Source: an uncultured Eubacteriales bacterium (lineage in GTDB: Bacteria; Bacillota; Clostridia; Christensenellales; CAG-138). From it: 64,000 nt of DNA. Positions 26,959 to 35,044 of this stretch are shown here, piece after piece. A program made the translations under genes and the position numbers. The stretch lies in NCBI GenBank assembly GCA_902765005.1, contig CACWYB010000005.1:1-64000 (forward strand), given 5' to 3'. The notes under the pieces were generated by a model. The model did not search any database and was not told the origin of the DNA. It was given only the letters and a program-made list of their open reading frames with translations. How positions within the stretch are numbered: position 1 is the first letter of the stretch; each line of letters opens with the position of its first letter.

Positions 26959-27480
26959 TTATTGTGCCGTTGAGACCTTGATATTTTCCGCCCGCTCCCC
27001 GGTTTCCCGCAGCACGATGTCCAGGATCTGAGCCACCTGCTCGTCGGTGAGGGCGTCTGCGTCCACGATCACGTTCACGGAGCCGTTGTGCATGGACACG
27101 ATCACCTCCTCAAAGCCCTTGGCCCGGATGAGGTTTTCCGTGTTCAGCTCCGATTCCATGCAGCTGACCAGGGTCATCTTTTGCTTCTGGGCGTCGGACA
27201 GGGTGCCTTCATCCCCGCCCTGAGCCACGATGGCGTCCAGATACGCCAGCTCCTGGGTGCGCACCGTGTCCCGCTCGCTGCGGTACACGTCAAAGAAGCT
27301 CTGCGGAGCGCCTGGGGCAGACACGCTGACGGCCGCCGTGTCCGCCTTGGTAAGCTTCTCCTCGCTGCGGTTCATGATGATGTTGGCCGCCACCGCCGCC
27401 AGCAGCAGCAGACACACCCCCAGCAGGGTCATGTTCCGCCGGGTCAACAGTTTCTTCAGGTTCAGGGTCGAAAGTCTCAT
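26959..27480 (-). CDS. spoIIIAH: Stage III sporulation protein AH
   Basis: Mother-cell membrane protein that forms the SpoIIIAH-SpoIIQ channel across the two forespore membranes during engulfment. One N-terminal transmembrane helix (about residues 17-36), then an extracytoplasmic helical region and the YscJ/FliF-like ring domain (TENLIRAKGFEEVIVSMHNGSVNVIVDA). 173 residues. I prefer the second ATG (27480) because AAGGAGG lies six bases before it. Last gene of the spoIIIA operon; the accB/accC and efp genes often found next are absent. Confidence 0.94.
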   Translation of the reverse strand: MRLSTLNLKKLLTRRNMTLLGVCLLLLAAVAANIIMNRSEEKLTKADTAAVSVSAPGAPQSFFDVYRSERDTVRTQELAYLDAIVAQGGDEGTLSDAQKQKMTLVSCMESELNTENLIRAKGFEEVIVSMHNGSVNVIVDADALTDEQVAQILDIVLRETGERAENIKVSTAQ

Positions 27481-27543
27481 GTTCATCCTCCTTATCGAAT
27501 AGTGTCGTATTGAGCAGACGTACCGTATTGTATCCTATGAGGG

Positions 27544-28002
27544 TTATTCCATTTCAAACACCTCTATGCAGGAAAGAGGGAGGCCCGTCGCCGCCTGCAC
27601 CGCCCGCTGAAGTTTCAGGCGCACGGCAGGGTCGCTCGCCCCCTCCGCCACCACCAGGGCGCCCCGGATCTCCGGCGCCTTTTCCGGGGAAGCAAGGGGC
27701 TGACTGCTCAGGATGATGCCGGTCTGCCCTTGCAGCTCCCTGCCCTGTTCGCTTCCCGCGTCGGCGCCGTAGGTGATGAGGACACGCACCCGGCCCGCGC
27801 CGCGAATGGCGGAGAGGATGCTCTCCAGCCGCCCTTCCAGGGTTGAGGTTTCCACAGAGGGTGAGGCCCTGGGCGCGGCCTTGAACCAGCCCTCGCCCAT
27901 GCCGTAGAGGAGGACGGCCACCAGGAGCAGAGCCCCGTACACCGCGATGCTGGCGCTCCGGCTGCCCCTTTTGGCGGCGAAAAATGCCCGGATCTTATTC
28001 AA
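27544..28002 (-). CDS. spoIIIAG: Stage III sporulation protein AG
   Basis: Ring-forming component of the SpoIIIA-SpoIIQ feeding channel. One transmembrane helix near the N-terminus (about 18-34), then GRLESILSAIRGAGRVRVLITY and IRGALVVAEGASDPAVRLKLQRAVQAATGLP, the ring-building motif of this family. The start is a TTG at 28002 with GGGAGGGGTGG before it; TTGA overlaps the spoIIIAF stop. 152 residues, shorter than the usual ~200. Confidence 0.92.
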   Translation of the reverse strand: MNKIRAFFAAKRGSRSASIAVYGALLLVAVLLYGMGEGWFKAAPRASPSVETSTLEGRLESILSAIRGAGRVRVLITYGADAGSEQGRELQGQTGIILSSQPLASPEKAPEIRGALVVAEGASDPAVRLKLQRAVQAATGLPLSCIEVFEME

Positions 28003-28175
28003 CGGCCCACCCCTCCCTGTATCGCCAACGCAAGCAGCCGCAGCGCCTCCACCAGACAGCAGACAGAAACGGCCCTGCGCCCCGCCGCCCCGGTGCTGCC
28101 GGAGGGGAACAGCAGCAGCGCCAGCCCTGTGAAGACGCCGCAGGCGCACAGATCTGCCATGGCATCCGGCTTCAT
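27999..28175 (-). CDS. spoIIIAF: Stage III sporulation protein AF, membrane part only
   Basis: 58 residues containing two hydrophobic helices (about 8-23 and 36-54), separated by FPSGSTGAAGRRAV, similar to the LLPxSxMxxYV turn of SpoIIIAF. The usual C-terminal globular domain of about 120-150 residues is missing. No frameshift explains this, since spoIIIAG starts within the stop codon. Its place between spoIIIAE and spoIIIAG supports the call. The start overlaps the spoIIIAE stop by four bases. Confidence 0.75.
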   Translation of the reverse strand: MKPDAMADLCACGVFTGLALLLFPSGSTGAAGRRAVSVCCLVEALRLLALAIQGGVGR

Positions 28176-29287
28176 ACGCCGCCTCCAAATGAACCCGTCA
28201 CCCCGCCCAAGCTGACGCTGAGCATGGCCCCGGCGGCGCAGACGAGGGCGCCCAGCAGGGTGGCCGTCTCCCCCAGGGCCGAGAGCAGGGAGCCCATCTC
28301 CCGCTGCTCCAGAGGCTGGAGCATGGCCCCCGCCGCCCGTAGGCTGAAGCCGCTTAACAGCAGCTCCACCGCCGGGCCGGCGGCCTGGGCCACGGTGAGC
28401 AGCACCCCGGTCCGGCCCAGGGCCCCCTTGACCACGGACAGGCAGGCGGCCGCCGTACCCAGGGAATCCGACACCATGGAGCCCACCAAAGGCAGGCTCC
28501 CCGCCGCCACCCGGCCCGTGCGCAGCAGAAGGGAATCCGCGGCCGCTCCTCCGGGGAGCAGCAGGGCCGTGACCGCCATATATCCCAGGCCCAGGGCCCG
28601 CACGCCCCACCTGGCCCCGGAGAACAGGCATTTGGAGAGGCCCGAGAGCACGCTCTCCCCTCCGATATCCACCGCCCGCAGGACCCCGGCAGAGAGGACG
28701 AGGGGGCAGAGAATCCCCTGCATCCAGGTCAAAAACGTGTGCAGCAGCCCTTCCCCAAGGGTGGCCATGAGGGCCGCGCTCCGGGGGCTCCCCAACAGCA
28801 GCAGGGCCGCCGTCACCAGGGGCGCGGACACCTCCGACAGCTCCGCAAGCCCCGCCAAGCACCGTAGGCCCCGCCTCACCCCGGGGAGCAGCCGCATCAG
28901 CAGCAGGGCTCCCAGCCCCGCCGCCATGACCCGGTTTGCCGGCACCGCCCCCTCCCCCAGCAGCACGCTGCACAGGGCGGACAGCACCCCGGTGCCCAGA
29001 GCGACCCAAAAGAGGGTCAGGGCGCCGGCCGCCCCGCCCAGGGCTTTCCCCTGCAGCCAGAGGAGCAGGGCGTTTCCCTCCTCCGCCTCCCCCGTCCCCA
29101 GCCTGCCCAGGAGCAGGGAGGGCCGCAGCCAGGGTTCCGTTTCCTCCATCTGATCGAAGAACTCATCCCAGGCAGACACGTCCACATAAGACAGGATATC
29201 CCCCGCCTCCTCCGCCGGCGGCAGGGTGGGGTCCGGCCCCGGGGCGGCGGTGAAGGTCAACAGAAAGCACAGCATCAAGGCCATCAT
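28172..29287 (-). CDS. spoIIIAE: Stage III sporulation protein AE
   Basis: Polytopic membrane protein of the SpoIIIA complex, resembling a transporter. 371 residues: a signal-like N-terminus (MMALMLCFLLTFTAAPG), an extracytoplasmic stretch, then about seven hydrophobic helices. The conserved motifs GSMVSDSLGTAAACLSVVKGALG and VGVRALG-like stretch fit the family. Starts at ATGATGG overlapping spoIIIAD. A longer upstream reading covers spoIIIAD in another frame and is not real. Confidence 0.92.
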   Translation of the reverse strand: MMALMLCFLLTFTAAPGPDPTLPPAEEAGDILSYVDVSAWDEFFDQMEETEPWLRPSLLLGRLGTGEAEEGNALLLWLQGKALGGAAGALTLFWVALGTGVLSALCSVLLGEGAVPANRVMAAGLGALLLMRLLPGVRRGLRCLAGLAELSEVSAPLVTAALLLLGSPRSAALMATLGEGLLHTFLTWMQGILCPLVLSAGVLRAVDIGGESVLSGLSKCLFSGARWGVRALGLGYMAVTALLLPGGAAADSLLLRTGRVAAGSLPLVGSMVSDSLGTAAACLSVVKGALGRTGVLLTVAQAAGPAVELLLSGFSLRAAGAMLQPLEQREMGSLLSALGETATLLGALVCAAGAMLSVSLGGVTGSFGGGV

Positions 29288-29682
29288 GGGGCGAGAAGCC
29301 CCAGCAGCTCCGTGGCCGAGGCGAGCAGATTCGACACCGCCGGCACGATGACCCCCAGCATCAGCACCCGGCCGCAAAGCTCCACCTTCAGGGCGATGTT
29401 CCCCTGGCCTCCGTCCCGGCAGATGCGGCTGCCCGCCTCCGTCAGGTAGGATATCCCCAGCACCTGCAGGATACGGCGGACATAGGCGGAGGAAAGGGTC
29501 CCTTCGCCCATGAGGGAACGGGCAAAGGCGAGCAGCCCCTCCGCCTGCCCCAGGAGCATGACCAGGAGCACGCACCCGGTGGCGATGCTCACCAGCAGCC
29601 CCTGGGCGCCGCCCAGCTTCCCAAGCGTTAGGGCCAGCATGGTCCCCAGCACCCCCACGGCCAGCACCCGCACCATGTCCAT
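29284..29682 (-). CDS. spoIIIAD: Stage III sporulation protein AD
   Basis: 132-residue membrane protein with about four hydrophobic helices. The motif YLTEAGSRICRDGGQGNIALKVELCGRVLML is diagnostic. Part of the mother-cell secretion-like complex that links to the forespore. Confidence 0.94.
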   Translation of the reverse strand: MDMVRVLAVGVLGTMLALTLGKLGGAQGLLVSIATGCVLLVMLLGQAEGLLAFARSLMGEGTLSSAYVRRILQVLGISYLTEAGSRICRDGGQGNIALKVELCGRVLMLGVIVPAVSNLLASATELLGLLAP

Positions 29683-29697
29683 AGCTGCCTCCCTTCC

Positions 29698-29895
29698 TCA
29701 GTAGAGCGAAAACACCCGCCGAATGGTCTCCATCAGGGAGTTGACCGTTTCCAGCATGAGCAGGGTGCCGATGGCCAGGCCCACCACCACAACCAGAGCC
29801 GACAGCTCCTCCCGCCCGCTCTGCTTGAGCAGGTTGGTGATGACGGACACCAGCAGGCCAAGGCCCGCGATCTTGATCAAAATCTCTATCTGCAT
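29698..29895 (-). CDS. spoIIIAC: Stage III sporulation protein AC
   Basis: 65-residue protein with two membrane helices. It begins MQIEILIKIAGLGLLV and contains TNLLKQSGREELSALVVV, as in SpoIIIAC proteins. An upstream extension in the same frame overlaps spoIIIAB and is discarded. Confidence 0.94.
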   Translation of the reverse strand: MQIEILIKIAGLGLLVSVITNLLKQSGREELSALVVVVGLAIGTLLMLETVNSLMETIRRVFSLY

Positions 29896-29896
29896 A

Positions 29897-30346
29897 TCAC
29901 ACCACCAGGAGCAAAACCGCCAGGCCGGACAGATATCCGATGGCCCCGTACACCCGCCCCTTCTGATCATAGTCGGCCTTGGCTCTTTCATGCGCCGCTT
30001 CCAAGGCGGCAAGGAGGGCGTCCGTCTCCCGGCGAAGCTCTCCCAAGGACCTGTGCTCCCGGCGGGCAAAGGCAGAGAGGGCTTCCCTCTCCTCCGTCGT
30101 GAGGGCCGGACAAGGGGCCGTCTCCCCTCGGGCAAGCTGCAGCAGCGCCTCCCGCTCTTCGGAGGGCGGGCAGCGCAGGGCCGCTTGAAAAAAGGGGATG
30201 AGCTCCCGGGCCTGCGTTTCGGTGATGCGGCGGATCAGCGCCATATACGCTTCCAGCGCCCGCACCCTGCCCAAAAAGCCCCGCCGCTTCTGCTCCCCCA
30301 TCAAGCTGCAGAGGCAGAACAGCATCACCCCGGCCGCCAGCTTCAC
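29897..30346 (-). CDS. spoIIIAB: Stage III sporulation protein AB
   Basis: 149 residues with an N-terminal and a C-terminal membrane segment and a helical middle. RALEAYMALIRRITETQARELIPFF matches the SpoIIIAB pattern (related to GspF-like proteins). The C-terminal KGRVYGAIGYLSGLAVLLLVV is the typical end. It overlaps spoIIIAA by four bases. Confidence 0.92.
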   Translation of the reverse strand: MKLAAGVMLFCLCSLMGEQKRRGFLGRVRALEAYMALIRRITETQARELIPFFQAALRCPPSEEREALLQLARGETAPCPALTTEEREALSAFARREHRSLGELRRETDALLAALEAAHERAKADYDQKGRVYGAIGYLSGLAVLLLVV

Positions 30347-31245
30347 AGGGCCCTTCCCTCCCCATCCAGCACCCTTTCCACCTGGCCGCAGCCCGCAAGG
30401 CGCACGTAGCGCTGAAAGACGCTCTCCTCAAACAATCGCCCCATGCCCTCCCGGTTCAGGAGTTCCGAGAAGGTGCCGCCGTGGGCCGTGCACAGCACCG
30501 TGACCCCCCGGCTCCTGGCTTCCATCACCGCCGCCACATCTTGGGACAGGTTCAGCTCGTCCGCCGCCAGCACCTGGGGCCCCATGGTGGACAGGAGCCG
30601 GAGGAGCCCCTCCCCCTTGGGGATGCCGGAGAGCACGTCCGTCCTATCCCCCAGATCGAAGGCATCCCCCGTTTCTCCGCCGATCTCGAACCGCTCGTCC
30701 ACCACCCCCACCCGGTGGGGCAAGGCCCCCGAAAGGCCCCCGGAAAGGAGGCGGATCAGGTCCCGCAGCAGCGTCGTCTTGCCGCAGCCGGGGGCGGAAA
30801 ACACCAGCGTGGACAGGAGCCGCCCCTCCTCCAGGAGCAGGGGGAGCACCTCTTCCCCGCAGCCGGTCACGGGCCGAAGAAGGCGGATGCAGAAACCGGT
30901 CACCGCCGCCGGGGCCCCCGTGTCCGGGGCGATCCGCCCGGTGATGCCCACCCGGCAGCCGGTCCGCAGGGTGACGAATCCCTGGGCGATCTCCTTCTCC
31001 CAGGCGTAGGGGGCGTGGTCGCAGAAGGCGGACAGCAGCCGCTCCGGCTCCCCTTCCCGGAGCATGGGCCGGCCGTTGGGGGCGTAGAGCAGGCGGCTGC
31101 CTTGGGGCGTCACCACCTCCATGGGCCTATGCAGCCGGAGACGGATCTCCATGATCTGCTCCTCGTTTAAGGGTTGGAGCGCCCGGCGCATGTCCTCGCT
31201 CAGCAGGGGCAGCAGCCATTGTTTCCAATTCATGTTTTCATCCAT
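30343..31245 (-). CDS. spoIIIAA: Stage III sporulation protein AA (ATPase)
   Basis: Cytoplasmic secretion-type ATPase that powers the SpoIIIA complex. Walker A SAPGCGKTTLLRDLIRLL, Walker B-like VLAADEL, and the VGVVDERFEIGG motif typical of SpoIIIAA. 300 residues from the ATG at 31245; the ATG at 31233 (MNWKQWLL) is an alternative. No strong ribosome site is visible before either. First gene of the eight-gene operon, with a possible sigma-E promoter directly upstream. Confidence 0.93.
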   Translation of the reverse strand: MDENMNWKQWLLPLLSEDMRRALQPLNEEQIMEIRLRLHRPMEVVTPQGSRLLYAPNGRPMLREGEPERLLSAFCDHAPYAWEKEIAQGFVTLRTGCRVGITGRIAPDTGAPAAVTGFCIRLLRPVTGCGEEVLPLLLEEGRLLSTLVFSAPGCGKTTLLRDLIRLLSGGLSGALPHRVGVVDERFEIGGETGDAFDLGDRTDVLSGIPKGEGLLRLLSTMGPQVLAADELNLSQDVAAVMEARSRGVTVLCTAHGGTFSELLNREGMGRLFEESVFQRYVRLAGCGQVERVLDGEGRAL

Positions 31246-31250
31246 GGTAG

Positions 31251-31281
31251 ACTGTATGAGGGCCGGCCCCCGCCCATGTGC
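31251..31281 (-). promoter_or_regulatory. Possible sigma-E promoter of spoIIIA
   Basis: On the minus strand CATACAGT (31251-31258) matches the sigma-E -10 consensus. GCACATGG (31274-31281) lies 15 bp upstream as a weak -35. In Bacillus the spoIIIA operon is transcribed by sigma-E. Very short distance to the ATG. Confidence 0.5.
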
Positions 31282-31288
31282 AGGCAAC

Positions 31289-31317
31289 AAAAAAAGCGGC
31301 CCGCTCTGGCGAACCGC
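31289..31317 (-). terminator. Terminator of the U32 gene
   Basis: Nine-pair stem (GCGGTTCGC/GCGGGCCGC with two G-U pairs) and CAGA loop, followed on the minus strand by seven T. Confidence 0.8.
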
Positions 31318-31333
31318 ACGCATTTATGTGGTT

Positions 31334-33358
31334 TTATAGGAGGGTGCGGAAGGCCAGGCCGCTCGTCCGATCGAACCAGGGCGCCTGTCCTTTCCGGTAC
31401 CCCGCATACACCTTTTGGCAGGTGTCCCGATCCTCCGTGGTGAAATAGAGGGTGACGAAGTTGAAGGGCGGCACCCCCTTGTCCCCCAGGTACAGGGGGA
31501 CGGAGTTGAGCAGGGTCGTGTACCGCCGCCCGTGACAGACCATGGGGAACACCACCCCCCGCCTATCCACCAGCTCCGGCCGGCCCTTGCAGTCGCCGCA
31601 GCCCTTCTCTCCCCGAGCGGGACAAGCGCGGAACTGCATGAGCGGCAGCCGGCCGTAGCCCAGGATGCCCCGGGGCTTTCGGCCGCCCAGCCGGGCGCCC
31701 ATGCGCACCGGCAGCTCGAAGGAAAGGGTCGTGTCCGCCAGGCCCAAGGCCTCGTAGGCCGTCAGGGAGGCGGTGTTGGTCACGTTCAGGGTGGGGCCGC
31801 CGTGGAGGGTGAACCCCAGCTCCCGAGCCATCGTAAGCGCGCACAGGTTCCCCACCGCCACGTCCTGCAGGCCCTTCTCCTTCAGGGCCAGCAGCCGCGC
31901 CCGGATCGTTTCCTCCTCCAGGGGCCAGATGAGCTGAGGCAGCTCCGCCCACAGGGGCGCGGGCCTCTTCAGCAGCTCCGGATGGCTTTCGATCTCCTCC
32001 ATGGGCAGCAGGATCGCCTCCGCTTCCGGGACGTCAAACAGCTGATCCGCCCGCTCGAACCGGAGCCGAAGGCCCAGCTTTTGGGGGGTGTAGGGTGTGA
32101 TGGTCGGCAAAGTAACGGGCTCCAGGGCAAAGCCGTTTCCCCGGCTGCGCATGACCAACAGCTTTTCCAAGGCCTCCCGCCGAAGGCCATTTACGGCGGA
32201 GCCGGGCATGTTCAGCCCCTCCGGCAGCTCCACCCGGCAGCGGTCCAAACAGAAGGGCGTGCCCCCGGTCTTGCTCAAGTTCCGCCGGGCGATCTCCTCC
32301 GTGAGGGGCGCCGTATCCTGCGCAGTGATTGGCAGGCTGGCGGCGGCTTTGTTCCCCGCCTCGTCCGAAGCCGTTAGGGTCAGCTCTTCTCCCTCTGCCT
32401 TTAGCTCCATATCCACGGCCACCCCGGGGAATTCCCGGCGGTAGAGCTCGGCAAGCTTTCCCAAGACCGACTTGGAGGCCTGCACGTCCTCCTGGGTGCG
32501 CACGCCGAACATACTCACGTTCCGCTTCCCGGTCAGGTATCCGTCGGTGAAGCCGCTGCGGGAGAAGACCGCCTTCAGGGCGGACATATCCGGCGCCTCC
32601 CCCTTGAGGGCGGCCCGGACCGCAGTGACGGCGGCGGCCACGTACTCCGGCCGCTTCATGCGTCCCTCGATCTTCACCGAGCAGACGCCGGCCTTCTCCA
32701 GCTCCCGCACCTGGGGGATGAAACTCATGTCCTTCAAAGACAGGGCGTAGGGCCGGCCGTTCACGGAGGCGTTGAGCCGGCAGGGCTGGGCGCATAGGCC
32801 CCGGTTGCCGCTGCGCTCCCCCATCATGGCGGAATAGTAGCACATGCCGGACACGCTCATGCACAGGGCGCCGTGGACGAACACCTCCAGCTCCGCCTTT
32901 GTCTCCCTGCGGATGGCCTTGATCTCCTCCAGCGTCAGCTCCCTTGCCAGCACCACCCGGGAAAAGCCCATGTCCTCCAGGGCCTTCACCCCGGCGGCGT
33001 TGTGGACGGACATCTGGGTGGACCCCACCAGAGGCAGCTGAGGGCAGATGGCTTTGAGGATCTGCACCACGGCCAGATCCTGGACGATGACCCCGTCCGG
33101 CCCGGCCTGGGCCACCTCCCGTGCGGCGTCCAGCAGGGCGGGCATCTCCTCGTCCCGAACGAGGGTATTCAAGGTCACATACACCTTCACCCCCCGGCCG
33201 TGGCAGAAGTTCACCGCCTCAGAGAGGCTGTTGTCCCTGAAGTTGTCCGCGTTGCGGCGGGCGTTGAAGGCCCCCGTGCCCAAGTATACCGCGTCCGCGC
33301 CGCTTCTCACGGCGGCGATCAGGCTTTGCTCGTTTCCGGCGGGCGCCAAAATCTCCAT
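31334..33358 (-). CDS. U32 family protein with DUF3656 (RlhA-type)
   Basis: Annotated as peptidase U32 or collagenase-like, but characterised relatives (RlhA, TrhP) are involved in hydroxylation of 23S rRNA C2501 or tRNA U34. N-terminal TIM-barrel part: MEILAPAGNEQSLIAAVRSGADAVYLG. The U32 signature ELEVFVHGALCMSVSGMCYYSAMMG..RGLCAQPCR supplies clustered Cys (about residues 167-195), followed by KIEGRMKRPEYVA. The middle and C-terminal parts fit DUF3656, and the 674-residue length matches RlhA. A second Cys cluster (CPARGEKGCGDCKGRPE) lies near residue 600. Single-gene unit; its promoter shares a -35 with the divergent gene. Confidence 0.88.
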   Translation of the reverse strand: MEILAPAGNEQSLIAAVRSGADAVYLGTGAFNARRNADNFRDNSLSEAVNFCHGRGVKVYVTLNTLVRDEEMPALLDAAREVAQAGPDGVIVQDLAVVQILKAICPQLPLVGSTQMSVHNAAGVKALEDMGFSRVVLARELTLEEIKAIRRETKAELEVFVHGALCMSVSGMCYYSAMMGERSGNRGLCAQPCRLNASVNGRPYALSLKDMSFIPQVRELEKAGVCSVKIEGRMKRPEYVAAAVTAVRAALKGEAPDMSALKAVFSRSGFTDGYLTGKRNVSMFGVRTQEDVQASKSVLGKLAELYRREFPGVAVDMELKAEGEELTLTASDEAGNKAAASLPITAQDTAPLTEEIARRNLSKTGGTPFCLDRCRVELPEGLNMPGSAVNGLRREALEKLLVMRSRGNGFALEPVTLPTITPYTPQKLGLRLRFERADQLFDVPEAEAILLPMEEIESHPELLKRPAPLWAELPQLIWPLEEETIRARLLALKEKGLQDVAVGNLCALTMARELGFTLHGGPTLNVTNTASLTAYEALGLADTTLSFELPVRMGARLGGRKPRGILGYGRLPLMQFRACPARGEKGCGDCKGRPELVDRRGVVFPMVCHGRRYTTLLNSVPLYLGDKGVPPFNFVTLYFTTEDRDTCQKVYAGYRKGQAPWFDRTSGLAFRTLL

Positions 33359-33384
33359 AGTTTTCCTCCCCCCTGTTTGCCTCT

Positions 33385-33413
33385 ATTATAGCGGCGAAAA
33401 TCCCGCCTTGCAA
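33385..33413 (-). promoter_or_regulatory. Promoter of the U32 gene (shared -35)
   Basis: TTGCAA at 33408-33413, 17-bp spacer, perfect TATAAT (33385-33390) on the minus strand. TTGCAA is self-complementary and also serves the plus-strand promoter at 33408-33436. Confidence 0.8.
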
Positions 33414-33436
33414 TCGCCGATTTATGTGGGTATACT
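33408..33436 (+). promoter_or_regulatory. Promoter of the acyltransferase-like gene (shared -35)
   Basis: TTGCAA at 33408-33413, 17-bp spacer, TATACT at 33431-33436. Same -35 hexamer as the divergent U32 promoter. Confidence 0.78.
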
Positions 33437-33467
33437 GTTACAGAAAACACAGGAAGGGCACGATCGT

Positions 33468-34358
33468 ATGGAAGCGAAGAATTTCAAGCAAAGATGGGGC
33501 GACAGGAAGGACGGCCGCCGGGTGAGGAGCCTGACCGCCATGGCCATGGTCTCCCCCTATATCATGGTCACCCGCAACACCTCCAGCAACCTGTTCCGGG
33601 ACTCCGTGGAGATCACGGAGATGGAGCGCTATATTCGGGAGAAGCGCAAGCAGGGCCTGAACAACTTCGGCATCATGCATGTGATCATCGCCGCCTATGT
33701 GCGGGCCCTGTCCCAGCGGCCCGCGGTGAACCGCTTCATCGCTGGACAGAAGATCTACGCCCGGGACGAATATATCGAGATGTCCCTGGTGGTGAAAAAG
33801 GAGATGTCCGCCGAATCCCCCGACACCTGCATCAAGCCCATTCTGGACGCCCATGACACGGCAACGGACGTGTACAACAAGATCAACGCCCTCATCGAGC
33901 AGAATAAGGCCACCCAGGAGCTGAACAACAACTTCGACAACGTGGCCAAGCTCTTCTCCTTCATTCCCGGCGTGCTGCTGAAGTTCGCGGTGTGGCTGCT
34001 GAAGCTCCTGGATTACTTTGACCTGCTGCCCAGGGCCCTGACCATGGCCAGCCCCTTCCACGCCTCCTTCTTCATCACCTCCATGGGCTCCTTGGGCATC
34101 CCGCCCATCTACCACCACCTGTACGACTTTGGCAATATCCCGGTCTTTTTGGCTTTCGGCTCCAAGTATCGAAAGAATGAGCTGAACGCCGACGGCACCG
34201 TGACGGAGAAGAAATATATCGATATCACCGCCGTCACCGACGAGCGCATCTGCGACGGCTTCTACTACGCCTCCGCCTTCAAACTCATGCGCACCTTCCT
34301 GAAGAACCCCTTCGTGCTGGATGAACCCGTGGAGGGCGAAATCCGGGACATGGACTAA
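33468..34358 (+). CDS. 2-oxoacid dehydrogenase acyltransferase (CAT-fold)-like protein, atypical active site
   Basis: 296 residues resembling the catalytic domain of E2 acyltransferases, without lipoyl or subunit-binding domains. The fold motifs include INFGIMHVIIAAYVRAL-like sequence, ASPFHASFFITSMGSLGIPPIYHHL, and the final TAVTDERICDGFYYA. In true E2/CAT enzymes that last motif is HxxxDG with a catalytic His; here the His position is Glu while DG is kept. It is therefore probably not a normal acyltransferase. A hydrophobic stretch (about 165-185) may contact the membrane. No E1 or E3 genes are near. ATG at 33468 follows AGGAAGG. Four bases before the next gene, so cotranscribed. Confidence 0.8.
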   Translation: MEAKNFKQRWGDRKDGRRVRSLTAMAMVSPYIMVTRNTSSNLFRDSVEITEMERYIREKRKQGLNNFGIMHVIIAAYVRALSQRPAVNRFIAGQKIYARDEYIEMSLVVKKEMSAESPDTCIKPILDAHDTATDVYNKINALIEQNKATQELNNNFDNVAKLFSFIPGVLLKFAVWLLKLLDYFDLLPRALTMASPFHASFFITSMGSLGIPPIYHHLYDFGNIPVFLAFGSKYRKNELNADGTVTEKKYIDITAVTDERICDGFYYASAFKLMRTFLKNPFVLDEPVEGEIRDMD

Positions 34359-34361
34359 GCC

Positions 34362-34958
34362 ATGGCTTCCGTCAGCGCCCCCAAAAAGCGGAGGATCTCC
34401 AGCTATATCCTGCCCATCCTCTTCTGCGCCCTGCTCATCGTGCTGGCCGTTTTGCGCAACCGGGAGGAAACGCCCGCAAAGGCTGTGATCCAGCCCAGCG
34501 AGCCTTTGACCCTCACCGACGCCGCCCTGGAGAACTACCTCTATTCGGCCGGGTTTCTCTGGGCCGGCGACGGCATTACGGATGCCTCCGGCCATCCAGC
34601 CGGCACATTGCAGATCACGGCGGAGCGGGACGGGGAGATCCAGGCCATGACCCTCTCCTACCCCCTGCCCACCTACATTGAGACCGGCTCCGAAAGCGAC
34701 GTCCTCTCCTCCCTGAAGGCAAAGCACGACGAGGCCGCCCAGCGGGGTGAGGAGATGTTCCTCTCCCTCTTTGACGCCATCGCCGCCACGGACGGACGGG
34801 TGGAGCCCCGACGGGAGAACGCCCTCAACAAACTCCGCCAGACCCTGGACACGGGCAAAGACGCCGCCCAGGCCGCCAACAGTTGGCGGTTTGCCTTCTC
34901 CCTCGCGCCGGGCGAGATCGAAGGCGCCGTCACCATCCAATTCGATAAGGTAAAATAA
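34362..34958 (+). CDS. Hypothetical protein with N-terminal membrane anchor
   Basis: 198 residues. A basic N-terminus (SAPKKRR) precedes one transmembrane helix (about residues 13-30); the rest is extracytoplasmic. It resembles no family I can name. The exterior part contains LTDAALENYLYSAGFLW and a FSLAPGEIEGAVTIQF end. It starts three bases after the acyltransferase-like stop, so the two are one transcript. Confidence 0.75.
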   Translation: MASVSAPKKRRISSYILPILFCALLIVLAVLRNREETPAKAVIQPSEPLTLTDAALENYLYSAGFLWAGDGITDASGHPAGTLQITAERDGEIQAMTLSYPLPTYIETGSESDVLSSLKAKHDEAAQRGEEMFLSLFDAIAATDGRVEPRRENALNKLRQTLDTGKDAAQAANSWRFAFSLAPGEIEGAVTIQFDKVK

Positions 34959-35044
34959 CAGATATTCCGCATTTTGGTCATAGAGCTGTGACGTTTTGAA
35001 CGAATCTGCCTGCTATGCTACGAGTATAGAAGGGAGGTATCGGT

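Noticed and set aside
27999..29009. 336-codon frame ending at the spoIIIAF stop
   Set aside because: The first 278 codons are a shadow of spoIIIAE. Only the last 58 match SpoIIIAF.
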